Source of the DNA: Falsigemmobacter faecalis
GTDB taxonomy: Bacteria; Pseudomonadota; Alphaproteobacteria; Rhodobacterales; Rhodobacteraceae
Direction of reading: 5' to 3'
DNA: 64,000 nucleotides
Assembly: GCF_003863335.1 (NCBI RefSeq)
Contig: NZ_RRAZ01000003.1
Coordinates: 1 to 64,000, forward strand
This document shows positions 8,377 to 17,601 of this stretch, piece after piece. The translations under genes were made by a program, and so were the position numbers. Position 1 is the first letter of the stretch. The number at the start of each line of letters is the position of its first letter. The notes under the pieces are model-generated. The model was not told the origin of the DNA and did no database searches. It worked only from the letters and a program-made list of their open reading frames with translations.

Positions 8377-9224
8377 GCCGAAAGCACCGCCTGCCGGGTT
8401 TCGTCATCAACCACAGGGCGGGTCCCGAACCAGCGCTCAAAGCCGGGAACGGCCTGGTGCAGCAGCATCCCCAGGCCGTCGACAGTCCGGCAACCGGCCT
8501 GGGCTGCCGCTTTCAGGAAGGGCGTCTCAAGCGGAGTATAGACGATGTCGGTGACCAGGGCGTCCCTGTTAATCCGGTGCAGCGGCGTTCTGAAATCCGA
8601 CTTGCCCACCATCCCCAGCGAGGTGGTGTTCACCACGGTAGCCGCGTCTTCGATCATCTCACCGCCGGCATTCCAGTCCACGATAACGACACGGGTGCCG
8701 AAATCATGGCGCAGGATGTCAGCGCGGGTTCGTGTGCGGTTCGCAACCCGAACCTCCGGCGCTCCGGCCTCAAGAAGTGCGGAAATCACCGCCCGCGCGG
8801 CACCGCCCGCGCCGAAGACCGCCGCCGCACCGAGGGCGGGATTCCAACCTGGCGCTTCCTGGCGAAGATTGTTCAGGAAACCAATGCCATCGGTGTTATC
8901 CGCCTGAATTTTACCGTCTTTTCGGAAGATCACCGTATTGGCCGCACCGATCAGCGCCGCACGATCGGTCACGATATCGGCCACCGACAACAGAGCCTCT
9001 TTATGCGGGATGGTCACATTGCAGCCCACGAAACCCATCTTCGGCATCATCTGCAGCGCAGCCGCAAAATCCTGGGGCGCAATATCAAGCGGGATGTAAT
9101 GTCCCGCAATCCCATAGCGCTTCAGCCAGAAGCCATGCAGCGCCGGCGAGCGCGAATGCGCGATCGGGTGGCCAATGACACCGGCAAGAGGGATCTGGAC
9201 CGGGGCAGGGATCTGAGAGGTCAT
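8373..9224 (-). CDS. aroE: Shikimate dehydrogenase (NADP+)
   Basis: AroE reduces 3-dehydroshikimate to shikimate in the aromatic amino acid pathway. The 283-residue protein shows [27 protein letters not shown] with the catalytic Lys, ADNTDGIGF with the catalytic Asp, the nucleotide-binding loop GAGGAARA and the dinucleotide basic patch NRTRTR. It overlaps maf and coaE by 4 bp each. No frame disruption is seen. Confidence 0.96.
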   Translation of the reverse strand: MTSQIPAPVQIPLAGVIGHPIAHSRSPALHGFWLKRYGIAGHYIPLDIAPQDFAAALQMMPKMGFVGCNVTIPHKEALLSVADIVTDRAALIGAANTVIFRKDGKIQADNTDGIGFLNNLRQEAPGWNPALGAAAVFGAGGAARAVISALLEAGAPEVRVANRTRTRADILRHDFGTRVVIVDWNAGGEMIEDAATVVNTTSLGMVGKSDFRTPLHRINRDALVTDIVYTPLETPFLKAAAQAGCRTVDGLGMLLHQAVPGFERWFGTRPVVDDETRQAVLSA

Positions 9225-9820
9225 GCTGCAATCATTCCGCGTTGAGCCAGGTAACCAAGAAGGGCGACAAGCGGCAGCCCCAGGACGGTGAAGTAATCGC
9301 CCTGAACCGCTGAGAAAAGCCGGACACCTTCTTCCTCCAGCTTATAGCCTCCCACGCTGTCGAGCACGGAGGTGCCGTTGCGCGCCAGATAGGCCTCCAG
9401 ATAATCGTCTGAAAACTCACGCATCGTCAGCCGCACCTCTCCCACATGCCGCCAGACCGGCTTTTCCCCCTCATAGACTACCACCGCTGACAGAAGTTTG
9501 TGAGTCTGTCCGCGAAGTGTCTGCAACTGTGACCGCGCCGCATCGCGGTCGCCAGGTTTGGAAAAGACCTGGCCTTTGAAGTCCAGAACCTGGTCACAAC
9601 CGATCACCACCGCGCCAGGAAAGCGCCCGGCCACCTTGCGGGCCTTCATCTCGGCCAGGGCATCGGCCTGATCACGGGGGGTGGCGCCCTCGGCCTCCAG
9701 GGCCGCGCGGATGGCCTCTTCGTCGATGCGGGCGGGATGAAGCGTCACGTCAACGCCTGCCCGTGCCAGCAGTTCAGCCCGGATCGCAGATGCGGAGGCG
9801 AGGATCAGTTCTGTCATCAT
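9221..9820 (-). CDS. maf: Maf family nucleoside triphosphate pyrophosphatase
   Basis: The 199-residue protein has the Maf signature [18 protein letters not shown], a central [19 protein letters not shown] and [11 protein letters not shown]. Maf proteins hydrolyse non-canonical or modified nucleoside triphosphates and have been linked to division arrest. It is the first gene of the minus-strand maf-aroE-coaE-dnaQ operon and abuts the putative origin region. Either of the two adjacent ATG codons (9820 or 9817) could be the start. Confidence 0.92.
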   Translation of the reverse strand: MMTELILASASAIRAELLARAGVDVTLHPARIDEEAIRAALEAEGATPRDQADALAEMKARKVAGRFPGAVVIGCDQVLDFKGQVFSKPGDRDAARSQLQTLRGQTHKLLSAVVVYEGEKPVWRHVGEVRLTMREFSDDYLEAYLARNGTSVLDSVGGYKLEEEGVRLFSAVQGDYFTVLGLPLVALLGYLAQRGMIAA

Positions 9821-10217
9821 AAAACCTGTGGAAAACCCCGGTTATTTTCACCTCATAAGTTCGCGGAACCTGGCGCTGCCCGCGGGAATGGGCGATACTG
9901 TGGGATAAGTGTCAAGTCTGACCCCTGAAAATCCACAGCCGGATAACTTCTCAAGCCCTGGGTTGAAAACCCTGTCGGCGAAAAAGTTTCCATAAACATG
10001 TCCACAGGCCTGGTGAAGGCCCATGGTTGTGTAATACACTGAGATTCCGACGGAATTTCTTCCGGACGGACTGATTCTGTGAATCCCTACCAGGTTTTTC
10101 CACAGCTGGCCAGGCCTGTGGGAAAGAAACCTGGTAATTTGTGTTTTCCTGTTTTCCACTGCCCCTACTATCTACTACATCTTTAATTCTTATTTCTTAT
10201 TATAAAGAAGAAGACGG
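9821..10217. other. Candidate chromosomal replication origin (oriC)
   Basis: This 397-bp gene-free stretch lies between maf and hemJ. It holds several 9-mers close to the DnaA box TTATCCACA: TTTTCCACA at 9827-9835 (minus) and 10096-10104 (plus), AAATCCACA at 9929-9937, ATGTCCACA at 9998-10006, TTTCCCACA at 10117-10125 (minus) and TTTTCCACT at 10152-10160. Three GANTC sites, the CcrM methylation target, cluster at 10043, 10073 and 10081. The right flank, 10161-10217, is very AT-rich and could be the unwinding element. The hemJ-rho-mnmE-mnmG-rsmG-parAB neighbourhood and two parS sites nearby fit an alphaproteobacterial origin. No box is a perfect consensus match. Confidence 0.62.
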
Positions 10218-10679
10218 ATGACCTGGCTGGCCGCGGTGCTCTCGGATCTCTACCCTTGGACCAAAACGCTGCATGTGATCTCGGTGATCTCCTGGATGGC
10301 AGGGATCTTCTATCTGCCCAGACTTTACGTTTATCACGCCGAGCGGGTCTCTCAGGGCCTCCCTGAGGCTGAGGAGATGTTTCGCACGATGGAGCGTAAG
10401 CTTCTGCGCGGGATTATGAACCCGGCGATGATCGCGACCTGGTTCTTTGGCCTTTGCCTCGTTTTCACTCCAGGAATTGTGGACTGGTCGATGGCCTGGC
10501 CCTGGACGAAAGCGGCCTCTGTCCTCGGGATGACCTGGTTTCACCATTGGCTGTCGTCCAGGCGCAAAGAGTTTGCCCTGGGGCAGAACCAGCGGCCAGG
10601 ACGGACTTACAGGCTGATGAATGAGGTTCCGACCCTGCTGATGGTGCTGATTGTCGCCTCTGTGATCGTGAAATTCTGA
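10218..10679 (+). CDS. hemJ: Protoporphyrinogen IX oxidase HemJ
   Basis: This 153-residue membrane protein has four predicted helices. It begins with WTKTLHVISVISWMAGIFYLPRLYVYH, which carries the conserved histidines of HemJ (UPF0093). HemJ oxidises protoporphyrinogen IX to protoporphyrin IX, the penultimate step of heme synthesis, in bacteria that lack HemG and HemY. It is the first gene to the right of the putative origin and is followed by rho after 129 bp. The hemE and hemH genes often found beside it are absent. Confidence 0.93.
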   Translation: MTWLAAVLSDLYPWTKTLHVISVISWMAGIFYLPRLYVYHAERVSQGLPEAEEMFRTMERKLLRGIMNPAMIATWFFGLCLVFTPGIVDWSMAWPWTKAASVLGMTWFHHWLSSRRKEFALGQNQRPGRTYRLMNEVPTLLMVLIVASVIVKF

Positions 10680-10687
10680 AGGCTCCG

Positions 10688-10717
10688 TTGACTCGCCAGG
10701 TCCGACCAGGCTATCAG
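10688..10717 (+). promoter_or_regulatory. Possible promoter of rho
   Basis: TTGACT (10688-10693) and TATCAG (10712-10717) are separated by 18 bp in the hemJ-rho gap, leaving a leader of roughly 85 nt before rho. Long rho leaders are common where Rho represses its own synthesis. The -10 match is modest. Confidence 0.4.
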
Positions 10718-10808
10718 CGGGTTTGGCGGCCGTCCGGCCAGGCCAATTCCCATTTCTGACCCTTCTGGCCGCGCTTCGGTGTGGCCCCTTTGTATTTGAG
10801 GCCCGCCC

Positions 10809-12089
10809 ATGAGCCAGGACGTCCTGGAACAGCTGAAACTCTCGGACCTGAAAGCCAAGACCCCGGCAGACCTGCTGGCCATGGCTGAGGAATGGGAGAT
10901 TGAGAACGCCTCGTCCATGCGTAAGGGCGAGATGATGTTCCAGATCCTGAAGGAACATGCGGAAGAAGGCTTTGAGATCGGCGGCGACGGCGTCCTTGAG
11001 GTGCTCCAGGACGGTTTTGGCTTCCTGCGCAGCCCTGAGGCCAACTACCTGCCAGGTCCGGACGATATCTACGTCAGCCCCGATATGATCCGCCAGTGGT
11101 CTCTGCGCACCGGCGATTCGATCGAGGGCGTGATCCAGGCCCCGCGCGAAAATGAGCGCTACTTCAGCCTGACCAAGGTGACGAAGATCAACTTTGATGA
11201 CCCTGAAAAGGCGCGTCACAAGGTTCATTTCGACAACCTGACCCCGCTTTATCCGGAATCGCGTCTGCAGATGGAGATCGAAGATCCCACCATCAAAGAC
11301 CGTTCGGCCCGTATTATCGACCTGGTTGCCCCGATCGGCAAAGGCCAGCGTGCGCTGATCGTGGCGCCGCCGCGCACCGGTAAAACCGTGCTGCTGCAGA
11401 ACATCGCCAAATCGGTCGCTGAGAACCATCCTGAGTGCTATCTGATCGTCCTGCTGATCGATGAGCGCCCGGAAGAGGTGACGGATATGCAGCGCTCGGT
11501 GAAGGGGGAGGTCATCTCCTCGACCTTCGACGAGCCCGCAACCCGTCACGTCGCCGTGGCCGAGATGGTGATCGAAAAGGCGAAGCGCCTGGTCGAGCAT
11601 AAGCGAGATGTTGTGATCCTTCTGGATTCCATCACCAGACTTGGCCGTGCCTTCAACACTGTGGTGCCGTCCTCGGGTAAAGTGCTTACCGGTGGTGTGG
11701 ATGCCAATGCGCTGCAGCGTCCGAAGCGCTTCTTTGGTGCCGCGCGGAACATCGAAGAAGGTGGCTCGCTGACGATCATCGCGACCGCGCTGATCGATAC
11801 CGGCTCACGTATGGACGAAGTGATCTTTGAAGAGTTCAAAGGCACCGGCAACGCTGAGATCGTTCTGGACCGCAAGGTTGCCGACAAGCGCATCTTCCCG
11901 GCCATGGACATTCTGAAGTCCGGCACCCGGAAAGAGGAGTTGCTGGTTGATCGCAACAACCTGCAGAAGACCTATGTGCTGCGCCGGATTCTGAACCCGA
12001 TGGGCACCACGGATGCCATCGAGTTCCTGATCTCGAAACTGAAGCAGACGAAATCGAACTCGGAATTTTTCGAGTCAATGAACAGCTGA
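10809..12089 (+). CDS. rho: Transcription termination factor Rho
   Basis: The 426-residue protein is a complete Rho helicase. It has the N-terminal Rho-N domain ([24 protein letters not shown]), the cold-shock-like RNA-binding domain ([23 protein letters not shown]), the Walker A loop [24 protein letters not shown] and the Q/R-loop region near the [20 protein letters not shown] segment. Rho is a hexameric ATPase that ends transcription of untranslated RNA. It lies 11 bp before mnmE, so the two are probably co-transcribed. A strong hairpin just inside mnmE may modulate that. Confidence 0.98.
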   Translation: MSQDVLEQLKLSDLKAKTPADLLAMAEEWEIENASSMRKGEMMFQILKEHAEEGFEIGGDGVLEVLQDGFGFLRSPEANYLPGPDDIYVSPDMIRQWSLRTGDSIEGVIQAPRENERYFSLTKVTKINFDDPEKARHKVHFDNLTPLYPESRLQMEIEDPTIKDRSARIIDLVAPIGKGQRALIVAPPRTGKTVLLQNIAKSVAENHPECYLIVLLIDERPEEVTDMQRSVKGEVISSTFDEPATRHVAVAEMVIEKAKRLVEHKRDVVILLDSITRLGRAFNTVVPSSGKVLTGGVDANALQRPKRFFGAARNIEEGGSLTIIATALIDTGSRMDEVIFEEFKGTGNAEIVLDRKVADKRIFPAMDILKSGTRKEELLVDRNNLQKTYVLRRILNPMGTTDAIEFLISKLKQTKSNSEFFESMNS

Positions 12090-12100
12090 GGAACCGGGGA

Positions 12101-13387
12101 ATGGACACGATCTATGCCCTGGCGACTGCCCGGGGCAAAGCCGGTGTCGCCGTCATCCGCATCTCAGGGCCCCTCGCATGCGAGGGGCTTTTGCCGTTGG
12201 TCGGCAGCTTTGGCGCCCCCAGGGTTGCCGCGCTCCGTCGCCTTCGCCATCAGGGTGAGGTGATCGATCAGGCGCTCGTCCTGCGCTTTACGGCAGAAGC
12301 CAGTTTCACCGGCGAAGAGGTGGTCGAACTGCATCTGCACGGCAGTACGGCAATCGTGCGCGCCGTGCTCGATATCCTGGCGCAACTGCCAGGTTTGCGG
12401 ATGGCCGAAGCCGGAGAGTTTACCCGCCGCGCCCTTGAGAATGGTCGGATGGACCTGGCGCAGGTCGAGGGCCTTGCCGATCTGATTGAGGCGGAAACGG
12501 AAGCGCAGCGTCGGCAGGCCATGCGGGTGTTCTCTGGTGCGCTTGGGGATCGGGTCGAAACCTGGCGGTCGCGCATGTTGCGCGCCGCAGCACTGCTTGA
12601 AGCAGTCATCGACTTTGCAGATGAAGACGTTCCGGTTGATGTGCGGCCTGAGGTCAGGGATTTGATAACCGTCGTGCTGAGCGAGCTGCGGCAGGAAGCG
12701 GACGGCTATAAGGCTGCCGAGCGGATCCGGGATGGCTTTGAAGTTGCTATACTGGGTGCCCCGAATGCCGGGAAATCGACACTGCTCAACCGGCTGGCCG
12801 GGCGCGAGGCTGCGCTGACCTCTGAATATGCCGGAACCACACGTGATGTCATTGAGGTTCGCATGGACCTCGGTGGACTGCCTGTGACGCTTCTCGATAC
12901 CGCAGGGTTGCGAGAGGCCAGCGATCCCGTTGAAGCCATGGGTATCGCCCGGGCCATCGATCGCGCCAGGTCAGCGGATCTGCGGGTCTTTTTGCTGGGC
13001 GGTGATGACGACCGCTTCGACCTGGCTCCGGAAGAGGGAGACATCGTCGTTTCAGGAAAAGCAGATGTAGCCCCGGTTAAGGGCTTTTCGGTTTCCGGAC
13101 GCACCGGAGAGGGTGTTGAGCAACTGGTCTCGATGCTCACCGAGCGCCTTACCGGACTGTCCGCTTCAGCCGCGACGATTACCCGTGCGCGTCACCGTGC
13201 GTCAGTCCTGCGCTCCATCGGAGCTTTGGAAACCGCGCTGAAAATGGTAGAAAGCCGAAACCTGAGCGAAGAACTGGCCGCTGAGGCGCTTCGTGTCGCC
13301 ATTGCTGCAATGGATGATCTTGTCGGTCGGATTGGTGTTGAAGAGCTTTTGGGTGAGATATTCTCGTCCTTCTGCATCGGAAAGTAG
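12101..13387 (+). CDS. mnmE: tRNA uridine-34 modification GTPase MnmE
   Basis: MnmE works with MnmG to place the cmnm5 group on U34 of several tRNAs. The 428-residue protein has the N-terminal folate-binding domain ([23 protein letters not shown]), helical segments, and a G domain with [16 protein letters not shown] and GxAD-type loops. The C-terminal CIGK holds the conserved cysteine. Downstream mnmG starts within 12 bp, an unusually direct pairing. A perfect palindrome followed by TTTT is embedded in codons 23-31. Confidence 0.97.
   Translation: MDTIYALATARGKAGVAVIRISGPLACEGLLPLVGSFGAPRVAALRRLRHQGEVIDQALVLRFTAEASFTGEEVVELHLHGSTAIVRAVLDILAQLPGLRMAEAGEFTRRALENGRMDLAQVEGLADLIEAETEAQRRQAMRVFSGALGDRVETWRSRMLRAAALLEAVIDFADEDVPVDVRPEVRDLITVVLSELRQEADGYKAAERIRDGFEVAILGAPNAGKSTLLNRLAGREAALTSEYAGTTRDVIEVRMDLGGLPVTLLDTAGLREASDPVEAMGIARAIDRARSADLRVFLLGGDDDRFDLAPEEGDIVVSGKADVAPVKGFSVSGRTGEGVEQLVSMLTERLTGLSASAATITRARHRASVLRSIGALETALKMVESRNLSEELAAEALRVAIAAMDDLVGRIGVEELLGEIFSSFCIGK
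12169..12192 (+). terminator. Terminator-like hairpin inside the mnmE 5' coding region
   Basis: GCCCCTCGCATGCGAGGGGC (12169-12188) is a perfect 20-nt palindrome immediately followed by TTTT. It begins 68 nt after the mnmE start and encodes part of [13 protein letters not shown] in frame. If RNA polymerase outruns the ribosome, this would act as an intrinsic terminator. Its centre resembles the rpmH-rnpA terminator. Confidence 0.5.
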
Positions 13388-13390
13388 GAT

Positions 13391-13406
13391 TGTTTCACAT
13401 GAAACA
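13391..13406. promoter_or_regulatory. parS-like site over the mnmG start codon
   Basis: TGTTTCACATGAAACA differs from the parS consensus TGTTTCACGTGAAACA at one central base. The mnmG ATG (13399) is inside the site, and the single change creates that ATG. It lies 3.3 kb upstream of parB and about 3.2 kb from the putative origin. ParB may still bind it, perhaps more weakly. Confidence 0.65.
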
Positions 13407-15270
13407 CTATGATGTGGTCGTGGTTGGCGGCGGACATGCCGGTGTGGAAGCTGCAGATGCTGCTGCGCGCATGGGCGCGGTGACGGCACTCATCTCGCTG
13501 AAGCGGGATGGTATAGGTGTTATGTCCTGTAATCCGGCGATCGGAGGCCTGGGTAAGGGCCACCTCGTGCGCGAGGTCGATGCCTTCGACGGCATTATGG
13601 CGCGGGCTGGTGATATGGCCGGGATCCAGTATCGTCTGCTCAACCGCCGCAAAGGCCCTGCCGTTCAGGGCCCGCGCATTCAGGCGGATCGAGCACTTTA
13701 TCGTCAGGCGGTGCAGACACTGCTCAGCCGGCGCCAGGGCCTTGATATCATTGAAGGTGAGGCTGTCAGCTTTGGCCTGGATGGAAACCGGATCACCGGT
13801 GTTGAGCTTGCCGATGGTAGCTTTCTTCAGGCAAAGTCCGTCATTCTTACATCTGGTACTTTCCTGAATGGGGTGATCCATGTTGGCCCGGAACGGTCTG
13901 CGGGTGGACGAGTGGGTGACCCCGCGTCAGAGCGACTGGCCTCAATGCTGCGGGAAATTGCTCCAGGTCGCGGTCGCCTGAAGACCGGCACTCCGCCCCG
14001 ATTGGACGGTCGGACGATCGCCTGGGACCGCCTTGAAGTTCAGCAGGGCGATGAAGAGCCGATGATGCTCTCGTTCCTGAACGAGCGGCCATTGGTTCGC
14101 CAGATCGCCTGTGGCATTACCCATACCAATGAGCGTACCCACGAGATCGTGCGGGACAACCTCTCGCTCTCCGCAATGTATGGTGGCCATATCGAGGGGG
14201 TCGGTCCGCGCTATTGCCCTTCCATCGAAGATAAGATCGTTCGGTTTTCTGAAAAAGACAGCCACCAGGTTTTTCTCGAGCCGGAAGGCCTGAACGATCA
14301 TACGGTTTATCCGAACGGTATCTCCACCTCACTCCCGGCTCATGTGCAGGAGGCCTATGTGCGCTCAATCAACGGCCTGGAAGAGGTTAAGATACTCCAG
14401 GCCGGCTATGCCATTGAGTATGATTACTTTGACCCCTGCGGATTAAGCCGGGGTCTCCAGGTCAACTCGCTGCGTGGCCTGTTCTTTGCCGGGCAGATTA
14501 ACGGTACCACAGGCTATGAAGAAGCGGCCGCCCAGGGCGTGCTGGCTGGGATGAATGCTGTCCGCTATGCCCGTGAAAAAGACGAAATCGTTCTGCAACG
14601 CTCGGACAGCTATATCGGCGTCATGGTGGACGATCTGGTGACCCGTGGGGTCACTGAACCTTACCGCATGTTTACCTCCCGTGCGGAGTATCGTCTGACG
14701 CTTCGTGTTGATAACGCGGACCAGCGCCTGACCTCGCTTGGCGTTGAACTGGGTCTGGTGGGCGAGAGCCGGGCCCTGGCTTTTGCCGAGAAAATGGCCC
14801 GCCTCGACTCGGGTAAGGCGGCGATGTCGGCGCAGGGCTTCTCTCCGCGAGACCTGGAAGCTGTTGGTATATCGGTCAGCAAAGACGGTGTCCGCCGCAC
14901 AGCGCTTGAAGTTATGGCCTTTCCTGAAGTGACACGCGCGCAAATTGAAACTCTGGTGCCTGCCGTTTCAGAGATTTCGGGTGCGGATTTCCTGCAACTT
15001 CACTCGCAATCGCTTTACGCGGCTTATGAAGACCGCCAGCGCGCACAGGTTGAGATTATGCGTCGTGAAGAGGGACAGATCATTCCGGCAGAGTTCGATT
15101 ATGACACGGTGTCAGGTCTGTCCAATGAGCTGAAGCTGAAGCTGCAGCGTGCGCGCCCCGAAAGCCTGGCACAGGCGGCGCGAATTGAAGGCATGACACC
15201 GGCAGCGATTGCACTCATTCATATTCGGATCAAAATGCTGTCCCGTGCACGCCAGGAGGTCTCCGCTTGA
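13399..15270 (+). CDS. mnmG: tRNA uridine-34 carboxymethylaminomethyl enzyme MnmG (GidA)
   Basis: The 623-residue FAD enzyme partners MnmE in tRNA U34 modification. It begins [19 protein letters not shown], with the FAD dinucleotide-binding GGGHAG at residues 10-15, and shows [27 protein letters not shown] and a C-terminal helical MnmE-binding region. I chose ATG 13399. An in-frame TTG at 13390 would have no room for a ribosome binding site. Its start codon lies in a parS-like palindrome. It overlaps rsmG by 4 bp (TTGA). Confidence 0.97.
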   Translation: MKHYDVVVVGGGHAGVEAADAAARMGAVTALISLKRDGIGVMSCNPAIGGLGKGHLVREVDAFDGIMARAGDMAGIQYRLLNRRKGPAVQGPRIQADRALYRQAVQTLLSRRQGLDIIEGEAVSFGLDGNRITGVELADGSFLQAKSVILTSGTFLNGVIHVGPERSAGGRVGDPASERLASMLREIAPGRGRLKTGTPPRLDGRTIAWDRLEVQQGDEEPMMLSFLNERPLVRQIACGITHTNERTHEIVRDNLSLSAMYGGHIEGVGPRYCPSIEDKIVRFSEKDSHQVFLEPEGLNDHTVYPNGISTSLPAHVQEAYVRSINGLEEVKILQAGYAIEYDYFDPCGLSRGLQVNSLRGLFFAGQINGTTGYEEAAAQGVLAGMNAVRYAREKDEIVLQRSDSYIGVMVDDLVTRGVTEPYRMFTSRAEYRLTLRVDNADQRLTSLGVELGLVGESRALAFAEKMARLDSGKAAMSAQGFSPRDLEAVGISVSKDGVRRTALEVMAFPEVTRAQIETLVPAVSEISGADFLQLHSQSLYAAYEDRQRAQVEIMRREEGQIIPAEFDYDTVSGLSNELKLKLQRARPESLAQAARIEGMTPAAIALIHIRIKMLSRARQEVSA

Positions 15271-15890
15271 CCTGGACTGTTAAGGTTCGGGGCCAATCCC
15301 TGACCGCTGAAACCTGCGAACGTCTTGAGACCTTTGAAGCTTTGCTGGCTCGCTGGTCCCCTAAAATCAATTTGGTTTCCAAATCGACTCTTGGGGATAT
15401 CCGCGAAAGGCATGTGCTGGATTCCATCCAACTTTACGACCATATGCCTGAAACTGCGCTAAAATTTGCAGATTTTGGCAGTGGCGGCGGCCTTCCGGGG
15501 ATCATTATGGCGATCCTCTCGACGCAGTTTGCGCCTAAGGCACAGCATATTCTGGTAGAGTCAGATCAGCGGAAGGCCACCTTTCTTCGTGAAGCGGCCC
15601 GCAGCTGCCAGGTTAACGTGAAGGTCATCAGTGATCGGATTGAGAGTGTCGCACCTCTCAACGCTGAGGTTGTAACGGCCCGTGCCCTCGCGGCCTTGCC
15701 TCAACTTTTTGCCTGGATTTCTCCGCATATGGCGCCATCGGCCGTCGCCATCCTGCCAAAGGGTGAGGCGTTCCAATCGGAAGTCGACGCGGCTTTGGAA
15801 AAGTGGCAGTTTGACCTTTCAGTGCACAAAAGTGTGACTGAACCCCTGGCGCGCATTCTATGCGTGACCGCATTAAGCAGACGATCATAA
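15267..15890 (+). CDS. rsmG: 16S rRNA (guanine-527-N7)-methyltransferase
   Basis: RsmG (GidB) methylates G527 of 16S rRNA with S-adenosylmethionine. Loss of it gives low-level streptomycin resistance in several bacteria. The 207-residue protein has [14 protein letters not shown], the SAM loop [27 protein letters not shown] and [13 protein letters not shown]. The start is a TTG that overlaps the mnmG stop (TTGA), with AGGAGGT 7 bp upstream. The rare start and overlap suggest translation coupled to mnmG. Confidence 0.95.
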   Translation: MTWTVKVRGQSLTAETCERLETFEALLARWSPKINLVSKSTLGDIRERHVLDSIQLYDHMPETALKFADFGSGGGLPGIIMAILSTQFAPKAQHILVESDQRKATFLREAARSCQVNVKVISDRIESVAPLNAEVVTARALAALPQLFAWISPHMAPSAVAILPKGEAFQSEVDAALEKWQFDLSVHKSVTEPLARILCVTALSRRS

Positions 15891-15901
15891 CCGAGGCGGG
15901 A

Positions 15902-16696
15902 ATGAGAATTATCGCGATTGCGAACCAGAAAGGTGGCGTGGGTAAGACCACAACGACCATCAATCTCGGAGCGGCTTTAGCGGAGGCTGGCAAACGCGTA
16001 CTTCTCATTGATCTTGATCCGCAGGGAAATACCTCTACCGGGGTCGGGATTGAGCCAGAGCAACGGGGCTTTTCCAGCTACGATCTGCTGCTGAGTGGCC
16101 GCAAGCCAGTGCCGCTGGAGGTGAAAACCTCGACGGCCTCGTTTTGGGTTGTACCTGCGACAACGGATTTGGCTTCGGCAGATATAGAGCTTCACGCGCA
16201 TGAAAAGCGCAGCTTCCTGCTAAGCCAGGCTCTTCGCCGTAAAGCATTGATCGAAATGTCTTTCGACTTTGTTTTGATCGATTGCCCGCCCTCACTGAAC
16301 CTTCTGACTGTTAATGCGATGGTCGCAGCGACATCGGTTTTGGTTCCGCTGCAGGCAGAGTTTTTCGCGCTTGAAGGGCTGTCCCAGCTCATGAGGACGA
16401 TCCGTGAGATCCGCGCAAAGGCCAATCCCGCCCTGAGGATCGAGGGCGTGGTTTTGACCATGGCCGATATGCGGAACCGTCTGTCGCAGCACGTCGAAGC
16501 GGATGTCCGCGCAACCCTTGGTGAAGTAGTCTTTAATGTTGTCATTCCACGCAATGTGCGCATCAGCGAAGCGCCCTCCTACGCAACGACTATTCTGGAC
16601 TACGACCCCTTATCAAAAGGGGCTCTGGCCTATCGGGCGCTTGCAAGGGAACTGCTGGAACGCCACGATGGACAAAAACGGGGAGAACGGGGATGA
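15902..16696 (+). CDS. parA: Chromosome partitioning ATPase ParA
   Basis: This 264-residue deviant Walker ATPase starts MRIIAIANQKGGVGKTTT, with the signature and catalytic lysines at residues 10 and 15, followed by LLIDLDPQGN and IDCPPSLNLLTVNAM. ParA binds DNA non-specifically and drives ParB-parS complexes to daughter positions. GAGGCGGG lies just before ATG 15902, which I preferred to the earlier in-frame ATG at 15860 inside rsmG. It overlaps parB by 4 bp. Its position about 6 kb from the putative origin is typical of chromosomal ParA. Confidence 0.97.
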   Translation: MRIIAIANQKGGVGKTTTTINLGAALAEAGKRVLLIDLDPQGNTSTGVGIEPEQRGFSSYDLLLSGRKPVPLEVKTSTASFWVVPATTDLASADIELHAHEKRSFLLSQALRRKALIEMSFDFVLIDCPPSLNLLTVNAMVAATSVLVPLQAEFFALEGLSQLMRTIREIRAKANPALRIEGVVLTMADMRNRLSQHVEADVRATLGEVVFNVVIPRNVRISEAPSYATTILDYDPLSKGALAYRALARELLERHDGQKRGERG

Positions 16697-17601
16697 GTGA
16701 GCGCAGAGCGGAGCGGCGTGGCCTCGGACGCGGGCTTTCAGCCCTGATGGCCGACGTCGGAATGATGGAGCAGTCGACCGGGCGTGGCAGTCATGCGCCC
16801 GGCGTGCGCGAAGTTCCCATCGAAAAAGTGCACCCCAACCCGGATCAGCCGCGGCGCATCTTCGATAAAGATGCCCTGGAAGACCTGTCGAACTCGATCC
16901 GTGAAAAGGGCGTTCTTCAGCCTTTGCTGGTTCGGGAGGTGAACGGAAGTTTTGAAATTGTTGCGGGTGAGCGTCGCTGGCGCGCATCGCAACTTGCCCG
17001 GCTGCACACTCTGCCAGTCATTGTGCGCGAGTATTCTGACACGGAAGTGCTGGAAGTCGCGATCATTGAGAATATTCAGCGAGCGGACCTCAGTGCAGTT
17101 GAGGAGGCGCAGGCCTATAAGCAGTTGATCGACCGGTTCGGTCATACGCAGGATAAAGTTGCTGAAAGTCTTGGAAAAAGTCGCAGCTATATTGCGAACT
17201 CCCTTCGTCTGCTAAGCCTTCCTGAAGATGTTGTTGAGTTGATTGAGAACGGCTCGCTTTCGTCAGGCCATGCCCGCGCATTGGTGGCGCTGGAGAATGC
17301 CTCGACGATGGCGCGGCGCATCGTCGATAAAGGAATGAGCGTCAGGGAAGTCGAACGCCTTGTTCGGGAAGGGAAAACCGGCAAAGGCGAGGCTCGGAAA
17401 TATGCCGTTCGCTCGGATACCCGTGACGATGATACGGTTGCTTTGGAAGCAGATATCTCCGGAAATCTGGGAATGGCAGTTCGGATCCGGCACGAACCGA
17501 ACACCGGTGCGGGTACCGTGACGATTGCCTATAATTCACTGGAAGAACTCGACCGGCTCTGCGGACTTCTTTCGCAGATACCGGCCGAAAAATTACACTG
17601 A
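16693..17601 (+). CDS. parB: Chromosome partitioning protein ParB (CTP-dependent clamp)
   Basis: The 302-residue protein begins RRGLGRGLSALMADV, the ParA-contacting N-terminus. The CTP-binding boxes are HPNPDQPRR, AGERRWRAS and IIENIQRADL. A helix-turn-helix (VAESLGKSRSYIANSLRLLSLP) reads parS, and a C-terminal dimerisation region ends in the short tail. ParB loads at parS and slides as a clamp. Two candidate parS sites flank the gene at 13391 and 18771. Its 3' end overlaps the convergent hemW by 9 bp. Confidence 0.98.
   Translation: MSERRAERRGLGRGLSALMADVGMMEQSTGRGSHAPGVREVPIEKVHPNPDQPRRIFDKDALEDLSNSIREKGVLQPLLVREVNGSFEIVAGERRWRASQLARLHTLPVIVREYSDTEVLEVAIIENIQRADLSAVEEAQAYKQLIDRFGHTQDKVAESLGKSRSYIANSLRLLSLPEDVVELIENGSLSSGHARALVALENASTMARRIVDKGMSVREVERLVREGKTGKGEARKYAVRSDTRDDDTVALEADISGNLGMAVRIRHEPNTGAGTVTIAYNSLEELDRLCGLLSQIPAEKLH

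Noticed and set aside
9899-9908. TGTGGGATAA as a DnaA box
   Set aside because: It has an extra base compared with TGTGGATAA, so it was not counted as a box.
10200-11600. Long minus-strand open frame opposite hemJ and rho
   Set aside because: It mirrors two well-supported genes and has no ribosome binding site or known domain.
13390-13398. TTG start for mnmG three codons upstream
   Set aside because: No space for a ribosome binding site. ATG 13399 matches the family start.
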